From contig NZ_JACVOU010000002.1 in the NCBI RefSeq assembly GCF_018882205.1, positions 62,001-126,000 on the forward strand: a stretch of DNA of 64,000 nt, read 5' to 3'. This stretch comes from Polynucleobacter bastaniensis (lineage in GTDB: Bacteria > Pseudomonadota > Gammaproteobacteria > Burkholderiales > Burkholderiaceae). The notes beneath the pieces are model-generated. The model had not been told where the DNA came from. It worked only from the letters and a program-made list of their open reading frames with translations, and ran no database searches. This document shows positions 7,691 through 13,903 of this stretch, piece after piece. Every line of letters starts with the position of its first letter. The stretch's first letter is position 1. The translations under genes and the position numbers were made by a program.

Positions 7691-7716
7691 TAGTCGCGTG
7701 TATCCCAAGCATGAAC

Positions 7717-7788
7717 TGTCCTTTAAAAGGACAAATCAATCGTACATCCCTGCGTCAGTCAATGTCGTTTAAAACGACAAACTTTTTT
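7717..7788. repeat. Two related palindromes, TGTCCTTTAAAAGGACA and TGTCGTTTAAAACGACA
   Basis: The 17-base palindromes lie at 7717-7733 and 7763-7779. They share the frame TGTC-x-TTTAAAA-x-GACA, with compensating changes that keep the pairing. The second is followed by AACTTTTTT and could terminate plus-strand transcription. A similar palindrome lies at 9975-9992 after the third tRNA-Phe copy. Function unknown; an operator or an element-end signal are both possible. Confidence 0.5.
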
Positions 7789-7798
7789 ATGGACCCTC

Positions 7799-7833
7799 TC
7801 AATTATGCGTCGATTTAATAGACGCATAATTGA
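7799..7833 (-). terminator. Long terminator hairpin of the HxlR/reductase operon
   Basis: TCAATTATGCGTC and GACGCATAATTGA form a perfect 13-bp stem around a nine-base loop, 20 bases beyond the stop of the HxlR gene. No strong T tract follows on the minus strand, so termination is likely but not certain. Confidence 0.55.
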
Positions 7834-7852
7834 AGCCTCTAGAGTATGAGAT

Positions 7853-8212
7853 TTAGAGTCGAACTATTTTTGAATGATATTCAGATAGATATTTTCCAGC
7901 CCACTTACCAAGACTTTTGATCACAGGCTCTAATGCCTTACCACTCTTTGTGAGTTTGTAGGCGTTATTTCGTGATGCTAATTCAGGGTGGACTCGCTCG
8001 ATTAGTTTTAGCCGAGTCAAAAGATCAAGTCTTGTCGCTAAGATATTGGTTGAAATTTGCTCAGGGGACTCTAGAAATTGACTATAGGTCAAAGCCTCAT
8101 GAATGATCAGGTCACGAATAATTAATAAAGACCATTTATCACCAATCACATCAAGTGCTGAGCTAATTGGGCAGATTGAGCGCCAATCAATTTTTTCATC
8201 CATCTTTTTCAT
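7853..8212 (-). CDS. HxlR-family winged-helix regulator
   Basis: A 119-residue regulator with the HxlR signature: CPISSALDVIGDKWSLLIIRDL at residues 14-35, Cys14 being the conserved redox-sensitive position, then QISTNILATRLDLLTRLKLIER (recognition helix and wing) and the YKLTKSGKALEPVI tail. It starts one base after the stop of the reductase gene upstream, so the two form one operon. HxlR proteins bind inverted repeats near their own promoter. The two ACTTG-N7-CAAGT sites at 9222-9265 in front of the operon are good candidates. Confidence 0.9.
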   Translation of the reverse strand: MKKMDEKIDWRSICPISSALDVIGDKWSLLIIRDLIIHEALTYSQFLESPEQISTNILATRLDLLTRLKLIERVHPELASRNNAYKLTKSGKALEPVIKSLGKWAGKYLSEYHSKIVRL

Positions 8213-8213
8213 A

Positions 8214-9194
8214 TTAGGTAATAGCTGAGGCCATTTCTTTAAAGGACTGCGACATCGGTGTGGGCTTCCATTCTAAAATTTCAAAAGTCTCACTATTATC
8301 ATACGACGCTTTTTTGCCTATAAACGGGAGCATGCCTTTTACCTGCTTGTCAAAAATACCCATGAACTTTAAAAGAAAAGTTGGCGCCTTTCGAGCGGGA
8401 GCCTTGCTGTAGCCAGCATCCCTTAAAACTTGAGTTACGGTCGACATTTCTATCGGTTCTGCTGTGCAAGCGATGAAACGCTTGCCTGAGGCACCGCTTT
8501 TAGTCATGGCGGCGATATGAAGTTTTGCTACATCCCGAACATCAACCATGCCCATAGCCATATCAGGAATCATTGGCATTTTTCCTGCAATCATGTCTGC
8601 CATCATTGCTACATTTTGAGCCCCATCTTTTGAACCAATTGGGGGGCCAAATACAGCGCCAGGATTAATCACAGCAAGCTCTAGGTTGCTGCCTTTAACT
8701 TCCGCCCATGCCGCACGCTCAGCCAAGGTCTTACTTTTTGCGTATGCACCGATATTCTTATTAGTGTCTGACCAGTCTTGAGGCCCATATTTTCCAGTTT
8801 CTTTTCCAGCAATGATGGCAAAAGTGGAAGATGTTAGAACCAGCCTTTTTACTTCAGCACTTTTAGCCGCTTTAATCACTCGAAGCGTCCCGTCTACTGC
8901 AGGGGCAATGAGCTCATTTTCATTTTGAGGTTCTTTCAAAAAGAAGGGGGATGCAACATGGAGAACATAGGAACAACCCTGCATTGCATCGTCCCAGCCT
9001 TTGTCTGATAAAAGATCGGCTTCAACAAAGGATAAATTATCAGTTTGGGCAACTTTACTGATGGCTTTGCGAGTTGCATCTGCCTTTGCTAGGGAGCGAA
9101 CTGTTCCAACCACTTCATATCCTTCGCGAAGTAGTGCGGCGGCACAATGTTCCCCAATATAACCAGTAATTCCTGTAACTAAAACCTTTTCCAT
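8214..9194 (-). CDS. NAD(P)-dependent epimerase/dehydratase-type reductase
   Basis: A 326-residue extended SDR enzyme, close in style to dihydroflavonol-4-reductase and aldehyde reductases. The nucleotide loop is VTGITGYIGEHCA at residues 6-18, the catalytic Tyr-x-x-x-Lys is YAKSK (about 151-155), and NPGAVFGPP is the downstream substrate-side motif. It probably reduces a carbonyl using NADPH. AAGGAG lies upstream of ATG at 9194. It is the first gene of an operon with the HxlR regulator and is divergent from the DMT transporter, so an aldehyde- or quinone-responsive detoxification module is plausible. Confidence 0.85.
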   Translation of the reverse strand: MEKVLVTGITGYIGEHCAAALLREGYEVVGTVRSLAKADATRKAISKVAQTDNLSFVEADLLSDKGWDDAMQGCSYVLHVASPFFLKEPQNENELIAPAVDGTLRVIKAAKSAEVKRLVLTSSTFAIIAGKETGKYGPQDWSDTNKNIGAYAKSKTLAERAAWAEVKGSNLELAVINPGAVFGPPIGSKDGAQNVAMMADMIAGKMPMIPDMAMGMVDVRDVAKLHIAAMTKSGASGKRFIACTAEPIEMSTVTQVLRDAGYSKAPARKAPTFLLKFMGIFDKQVKGMLPFIGKKASYDNSETFEILEWKPTPMSQSFKEMASAIT

Positions 9195-9221
9195 GAAATG
9201 CTCCTTAGGCGTAGATTAATA

Positions 9222-9265
9222 ACTTGCATTTCACAAGTATACAAATTAACTTGTAAATTGCAAGT
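9222..9265. promoter_or_regulatory. Paired operator candidate, two ACTTG-N7-CAAGT sites
   Basis: Sites at 9222-9238 and 9249-9265 have identical arms and the same 7-base spacer, with centres 27 bp apart. They sit in the divergent gap between the reductase/HxlR operon and the DMT gene. HxlR regulators bind such inverted repeats, so control of both directions by the neighbouring HxlR protein is likely. Confidence 0.65.
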
Positions 9266-9316
9266 TAATGTTATGATCTATTTGAAGGCTAAAACAAAAG
9301 CGAAGGGAATCTAAAG

Positions 9317-9778
9317 ATGGATTATTTGAAGTATGCGTTGTGGGCCCTACTTTCAGGCAGTCTCATTCCAATTTTAGGAATTATTAATGGCAGACTTGGA
9401 AGAACGATGGAGATTACTCTTCATGCGCCAGTGATCGCATCATGTATCTGCTTACTTTTTTGCTTTCTAATTAGTTTGGTATTAACTCAATCCTTACCAG
9501 ATCTGGGTAAAGTTTCAGAAGCAAAGCCCATAGAGTTATTTGGCGGGCTCATTTTGGGTTTTTACTTAATTAGTGCAACGATTATTTCACCTAGAATCGG
9601 CGTTGTTAATTTCATAGTGTTTATTGTTGTGGCTCAAATTTTTATGTCAGTTGTCATTGATCACTTCGGATTATTTGGCGCCACTATTCGGCCAGTTAGC
9701 ATGTTGCGATTACTGGGAGTAGGATTGCTGATAATGGGTGTGGTTATCACGCAATTAGCTAATTCCAAAACAAGTTAG
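9317..9778 (+). CDS. DMT-superfamily small membrane transporter, YdcZ type (DUF606)
   Basis: A 153-residue protein with about five membrane segments. It shows the YdcZ/DUF606 pattern: a first helix with GSLIPILGIINGRLGR, then GGLILGFYLISATIISPRIGVVN and a late DHFGLFG...RPVSMLRLLGVGLLIMGV. The family is part of the drug/metabolite transporter superfamily and probably works as a dimer. GAAGGGAA lies before the ATG at a longer than usual distance. It is divergent from the reductase/HxlR pair and shares its operator region, so it may export the compound that the regulator senses. Confidence 0.8.
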   Translation: MDYLKYALWALLSGSLIPILGIINGRLGRTMEITLHAPVIASCICLLFCFLISLVLTQSLPDLGKVSEAKPIELFGGLILGFYLISATIISPRIGVVNFIVFIVVAQIFMSVVIDHFGLFGATIRPVSMLRLLGVGLLIMGVVITQLANSKTS

Positions 9779-9849
9779 AGTGAGCATTCTCTCAAAATAC
9801 GCTTGAACTTATGGGGCCAATAGAAAATACGGTTCGGCATCCTCAGTCG

Positions 9850-9879
9850 TGGTCGATTCCGCCCCGGGCCACCAAGAAT
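9850..9879 (+). repeat. Third copy of the tRNA-Phe 3' end
   Basis: CGATTCCGCCCCGGGCCACC and the following AAGAAT match the earlier copies exactly from the T loop through CCA, with one T missing before CGATT. The downstream terminator is not preserved here. It separates the HxlR/reductase/DMT block from the BLUF gene. Confidence 0.75.
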
Positions 9880-10118
9880 TCTCCGAGCATTGGACGTGGT
9901 CTATCGAATCTCTATTGCTATTCGCAGGTTGATACCATTTCCTCTGGATATCTCAAATTCTCTTTTACTAGAAATGTTCCTTTTAAAGGACAAGTTATCT
10001 ATAGGGATTTTTATCCTTTCGTTGGTCAATATCAGGGTTTTTCCTATTCAAACTTACAAAAATCAACCTATAAAATGTCCTGTAAATATAGGCGCTATCA
10101 AGTGTCAAAGGGGGTAAG
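9880..10118. other. Gene-free interval before the BLUF gene
   Basis: About 240 bases without a supported gene. It holds one palindrome (TCCTTTTAAAGGA within 9975-9992) related to those at 7717 and 7763. Overlapping short ORFs in two frames have no protein-like composition. No clear -35/-10 pair was recognised. Confidence 0.4.
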
Positions 10119-10538
10119 GTGTTATTAAAAAGATCAAGTCAATTGATCGAGCTTAGCTACGTTAGCAAGGCATCAAGACCAATGAACTTAATGGATTTGG
10201 TCTATTTGTTTGATATTTCGTACAAGTGGAATCAGGATCATCAAATCACCGGCGTGCTATTTTATGAGAATGGGATGTTCTCTCAAATCCTAGAGGGCAC
10301 CGAGGACAATGTGATGGAAGTTTGGGCAAAGATTGAGCAGGACGATCGCCATCATATTTTGCGGAAATTAAACTGCTCACCATCCAATCAAAGACGCTAC
10401 CCTAACTGGGTATTACGGTTTTATCAAGGTAATCTCATTGCCAAATATATGCCCCAACTTGGCAAAGTGCTAGATGGCTTACCCAGTCATGATCATGAGT
10501 TATTAGAAATCATGCGCTCAGTAGAAGAGTCAGCTTAA
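10119..10538 (+). CDS. BLUF-domain blue-light photoreceptor, stand-alone
   Basis: A 139-residue single-domain BLUF protein that should bind FAD. The key residues are visible: Tyr in LSYVSKA (about residue 14), Asn in KWNQDHQITGVLFY, Gln in MFSQILEG and a late Trp in YPNWVLRF. There is no fused EAL, GGDEF or other output domain, so it would act through a partner protein, as PixD/YcgF-like short BLUF proteins do. The start is GTG at 10119 with AAGGGGG four bases upstream. It lies alone between the third and fourth tRNA-Phe fragments. Photolyase genes occur later in the window but are not linked. Confidence 0.85.
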   Translation: MLLKRSSQLIELSYVSKASRPMNLMDLVYLFDISYKWNQDHQITGVLFYENGMFSQILEGTEDNVMEVWAKIEQDDRHHILRKLNCSPSNQRRYPNWVLRFYQGNLIAKYMPQLGKVLDGLPSHDHELLEIMRSVEESA

Positions 10539-10577
10539 CTTTTTTATTGTGCTGTAAGAGTTTTTCGCTATAGGAAA

Positions 10578-10603
10578 TCGATTCTGCCCTAGGTCGCCAA
10601 GAA
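10578..10603 (+). repeat. Fourth, decayed copy of the tRNA-Phe 3' end
   Basis: TCGATTCTGCCCTAGGTCGC followed by CAAGAA aligns with the other copies with five mismatches in 24 positions and no gap. The position after a cargo gene and the shared orientation support a decayed attachment site. Chance similarity is less likely but possible. Confidence 0.5.
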
Positions 10604-10737
10604 ACATCAAAACCACCATCGGGTAGTTCTTTAAGGGTTACTTTAAGTGACGCTTGTGAGATTAGAAAAGTATGCAGGCTATTTTCACACAGTCTACCTA
10701 TTGGCAAGACTAGGTATACCAATCCAAGCTTATAAAT

Positions 10738-11262
10738 TCATTTTTTAACAAGCGGAAAATTTTTAAGGGTTTTATTGAAAAAATAAACTGCAATAAGCAA
10801 TATAAGAACATCAATGGCAATTGGATTAAAGGCTAGGGTGTAGTCTCTCAATCTCTCGCTAATAATCATAATAGGTAACATTATTGCGGGAGGGTGCAAG
10901 CATTCAAGCACCAGCATAAGAAAGAAGCTGATTACAAAGGCAGCAATCATTACCCATTGAGCATAGTCAAATACATATACAAATGCAAAGCCAATGAGTG
11001 AACATAGAAGATAAGACTGAAAAATTACGCTCGCAGAAGTCATTATCTTGTTTGGCATTGTAAATATCATTAAAGCGCTGGCAATGAATGGCGCAAGCAG
11101 CAATAAATTTTCTTTATCTAAGAGATGGTTAACCAGAGATAAAAGGCAGATAGTAGTGGTGACACCTAAGGTAATGATAAATTGCTGCGTAAGAGAAAAT
11201 TCGGAAGGAGGTGGCTTGAGTGCCTCATAAAGCTTATGACACCATGCTTTTAATTTATTCAT
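10738..11262 (-). CDS. HPP-family integral membrane protein
   Basis: A 174-residue protein with four to five membrane helices and the family's name motif in CLHPPAIMLP (about residue 125). It differs from the second HPP protein at 12475-12984, which has HPPAGANP; here the usual Gly-Ala-Asn is replaced by Ile-Met-Leu. HPP proteins in cyanobacteria and plastids have been linked to nitrite transport. The nearby nitrate locus makes a similar role possible, but the altered motif weakens this. No good ribosome site is seen before the ATG at 11262. It stands alone, 125 bases from the nitroreductase gene. Confidence 0.75.
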   Translation of the reverse strand: MNKLKAWCHKLYEALKPPPSEFSLTQQFIITLGVTTTICLLSLVNHLLDKENLLLLAPFIASALMIFTMPNKIMTSASVIFQSYLLCSLIGFAFVYVFDYAQWVMIAAFVISFFLMLVLECLHPPAIMLPIMIISERLRDYTLAFNPIAIDVLILLIAVYFFNKTLKNFPLVKK

Positions 11263-11387
11263 TAATCTATAAAGTAATTATTTAATAGTAGATAGTCACT
11301 AATTTGAGCGATTTAATTTAGTTTTCGCATGGCGAAATTTGTAAAAGAATTCATTTTTTGACATGTATATTAACTAGGCTATTCTAT

Positions 11388-11981
11388 TTAGAATGTAGAT
11401 GTATAAGAGCTGACATCTGGCCTAATTTTATTGGGCTTATGGGTGGAGATGGTTCCGATAGTGATGAAACATAAGGGCTGCTCTTTATCCTTGAATAAAA
11501 ATAACTCTCTCATTTTTTGGCTATAAAGAGCTTTGCCGCTCGAAAGTCCAGATCCAAATCCTAAAGCATTAGCCATTAATAAAATATTCTGGATTGCACA
11601 TCCCGCAGAAATAATTTTTTCTTGTTCGGGAATTTCATCTTGCTCATTGTTAAGATTAACGGTTGCCAATAAAAGGAGGGGACCCCGAAATGCTTTTTGT
11701 TTGGCCTCCTCAACCTGAGCTAGCGTTGCAGTGGGATCTCTTTCAATGAGAGCATTTGCAAACAAGTCACCCAATAGATTGCGACTTTTAGGAGTAACTT
11801 CATAAAAGTGCCAGGGAGTTATTTTTCCATGATCGGGAGCTGCTCCTGCCGCATTAAGAATTTCTAATTTCTGGGATAGGTTGGGGCCGGGCGCAATAAG
11901 TCTTTTGGGTGAAACATGTTGACGGCTATGTATTAGCGCATTAGCAAGGCCACCAAGCGAATCTAAATTGCTAGAAGCCAA
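11388..11981 (-). CDS. Nitroreductase family protein
   Basis: A 197-residue flavoprotein of the YdjA-like nitroreductase group. [16 protein letters not shown] and the following [16 protein letters not shown] are the FMN-binding N-terminal motifs. [20 protein letters not shown] is the helix and loop that contacts the flavin. It would reduce nitro groups, quinones or similar substrates with NAD(P)H. The only start that keeps the N-terminal motif is TTG at 11981, which overlaps the end of the DUF1348 gene by 11 bases, so translation is probably coupled to it. Confidence 0.85.
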   Translation of the reverse strand: MASSNLDSLGGLANALIHSRQHVSPKRLIAPGPNLSQKLEILNAAGAAPDHGKITPWHFYEVTPKSRNLLGDLFANALIERDPTATLAQVEEAKQKAFRGPLLLLATVNLNNEQDEIPEQEKIISAGCAIQNILLMANALGFGSGLSSGKALYSQKMRELFLFKDKEQPLCFITIGTISTHKPNKIRPDVSSYTSTF

Positions 11982-12438
11982 AATGACTCAATCCTGGGTG
12001 ATCATCGGGTCTTCTACCAAGAGGCCAAAAGAATTTCCGGTCTGATTCTTTAATGGGTAAATCATTGATGCTGGCAAAGCGCCTCATCATGAAACCGTTT
12101 TCATTGAATTCCCAATTCTCATTACCAAAGCTGCGGCTCCAGTTGCCAGAATCATCATGGCACTCATACGCGAAGCGAACTGCAATGCGGTTATCAGTAA
12201 ACGCCCATAATTCTTTAATCAATCGGTAATCAAGCTCTTTTGCCCATTTACGATGGAGAAACTCTTTTACTTGTTCTCGACCCTTGGGAAATTCAGCTCG
12301 ATTTCTCCAAATGGTGTCTTCGGTGTAGACCAAAGAGACTTTTTCAGGATCTCGTGTATTCCAAGCATCCTCAGCCATCCGAATCTTCTGAATAGCAGTT
12401 TCATTATTAAAAGGGGGTAATGGTGCTTTTTGTTCCAT
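11971..12438 (-). CDS. DUF1348 / NTF2-like small protein
   Basis: A 155-residue protein with the DUF1348 pattern: [63 protein letters not shown] and a conserved late [10 protein letters not shown]. The fold is the NTF2-like cone that holds small hydrophobic ligands. No enzyme activity is established. It is upstream of and overlaps the nitroreductase gene, so the pair is probably one transcript. Confidence 0.85.
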   Translation of the reverse strand: MEQKAPLPPFNNETAIQKIRMAEDAWNTRDPEKVSLVYTEDTIWRNRAEFPKGREQVKEFLHRKWAKELDYRLIKELWAFTDNRIAVRFAYECHDDSGNWSRSFGNENWEFNENGFMMRRFASINDLPIKESDRKFFWPLGRRPDDHPGLSHFGF

Positions 12439-12474
12439 GGCTCTCTCTATTCAATTTTAAATATTTGATCCTAA

Positions 12475-12984
12475 CTACCCCCAAACGCTCCAATCTTTTG
12501 ATTGCGGGGAAGGCTCATTCCATTTCACTGGGTAATGCAGCGCTTTACCAGGCGTTAAACGACTCCAGATAGCAGCTACTACTGCAAGAATCGTAACGCT
12601 TACCAAAACAACTACTATTAGATGGCTAAAGCCAGCATGCGCCTGAATCATAATCAGTGGATTAGCTCCAGCTGGAGGATGTACCGTTCGGGTCAATAAT
12701 AGGATGCATAAAGTAATTACTTCTGCAAGCAAGTAAACCCACAATGCATCGTCAAAAAGTTGATAGCAAATTACTCCAATGAGAGCGCTGATTGCGTGAC
12801 CACCAAACAAAGCTCGTGGTTGTGCCGCAGGAGTACCGGTTAAGCCAAATAAAAATATCGTTGAACCGCCTAGGGAAGCAAGTAGTAATGGCGTTGTTGG
12901 TGGTTTAGTAGCCAGCAGGGCCAAGCCAAGCGCAACGATTGCTCCCAATGAAATCCATACCAAACGTTTAACAATTCTGATCAT
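12475..12984 (-). CDS. HPP-family membrane protein, putative nitrite transporter
   Basis: A 169-residue protein with five predicted membrane helices and a perfect family motif, TVHPPAGANP, near residue 105. It is the last gene of the nitrate operon, with its start three bases after the ybiB stop. HPP proteins have been shown in cyanobacteria and chloroplasts to carry nitrite. This position supports moving nitrite or nitrate across the inner membrane, which matters because no ABC permease is seen in this locus. The exact ion is an inference. Confidence 0.8.
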   Translation of the reverse strand: MIRIVKRLVWISLGAIVALGLALLATKPPTTPLLLASLGGSTIFLFGLTGTPAAQPRALFGGHAISALIGVICYQLFDDALWVYLLAEVITLCILLLTRTVHPPAGANPLIMIQAHAGFSHLIVVVLVSVTILAVVAAIWSRLTPGKALHYPVKWNEPSPQSKDWSVWG

Positions 12985-12987
12985 GAC

Positions 12988-13896
12988 TTAGTGTAATCCA
13001 GCCATAGTCGATATTTGGTTAGCTTGTCTTAGGATTGAGTTCGGACATCCGACTTGTCCAGAAAGAATTTGCTGGGTAATAGACGCTGTTGATATGGCAT
13101 CAATTTCTCTAAATGGAGTGGGATCCTCGAATCGCTCTTCTGGGCTGGTAAGTTCATTTCCATTAGGAAATAAAAAATGCATTTCAGGTAATCGTTGCAG
13201 GGAAGCAGTTGGTTCACCCTCGCTTCCTCTCATCAAAATTGAATTGACTGAACGTAGTTGAAAAAACTCCCGTAATTTTTCTGGGTATTCTGGATGGGTG
13301 TAGTTAGAGACTTGCCAAGGGTTCTGCAGCGTTGGATTTATGAGTTTTGCAAGGACATGACCAGTATTGCGTAAGCCTATTCTCTCTCTGACATCCAATA
13401 ATTTTTGAAGTGCTGGGGAAATGACTTTGAGAGGGCAAAAGATTGGCTTATTGGAGGTTAGGAGGGTACCAAATTCCTCCTTAGTGTTTAGAATTGGCCA
13501 GCCAAGCGATTTAAAAATTTCATGGCTCGTTACCCTAGTTTGATCTTTTTCTATTCCCTGAATAAGAACAGTAAAACCATAACTAGAAAGCATGCTAGCA
13601 AGAAGCGGCGTGAGATTTGCTTGCTTTCTAGCCCCGTTATAGCTTGGTAAGACTATAGCTGGACGTGAGCCTAGGTTGAGTAAATTTAGATGTGGTTGTA
13701 GAGCATCCATAAAGCCCATGAGCTCAGATACGGATTCACCCTTGATGCGCATAGCAATACAAAAAGCACCTAACTCAAGATCGCTTACGTTGCCCTCTAG
13801 AATTTGAGCAAATACTTCTTTTGCTTGATGACGATCAAGATCGCCAGCGCCTTTACTACCTCGGCCGATGACCTTTAGGAATGATGTGATGCTCAT
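12988..13896 (-). CDS. ybiB: DNA-binding protein YbiB (TrpD2 family)
   Basis: A 302-residue member of the TrpD2 family, related to anthranilate phosphoribosyltransferase but known from E. coli YbiB to bind nucleic acid. The N-terminal helical domain has EVFAQILEGNVSDLELGAFCIAMRIKGES, the glycosyltransferase-3 family helix. The phosphoribosyl loop is degenerate (LPSYNGARKQANLTPLLA), consistent with loss of the enzyme role. It starts eight bases after the nasA stop, within the nitrate operon. This setting is common in betaproteobacteria; its role in nitrogen use is unclear. Confidence 0.8.
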   Translation of the reverse strand: MSITSFLKVIGRGSKGAGDLDRHQAKEVFAQILEGNVSDLELGAFCIAMRIKGESVSELMGFMDALQPHLNLLNLGSRPAIVLPSYNGARKQANLTPLLASMLSSYGFTVLIQGIEKDQTRVTSHEIFKSLGWPILNTKEEFGTLLTSNKPIFCPLKVISPALQKLLDVRERIGLRNTGHVLAKLINPTLQNPWQVSNYTHPEYPEKLREFFQLRSVNSILMRGSEGEPTASLQRLPEMHFLFPNGNELTSPEERFEDPTPFREIDAISTASITQQILSGQVGCPNSILRQANQISTMAGLH

Positions 13897-13903
13897 TACA
13901 AGA

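Noticed and set aside
9811-10128. Overlapping ORFs before the BLUF gene
   Set aside because: Two frames overlap each other and the tRNA-Phe fragment; neither has a ribosome site or family features.
10510-10722. 70-residue minus-strand ORF after BLUF
   Set aside because: It spans the decayed tRNA-Phe copy, overlaps the BLUF end and lacks recognisable motifs.
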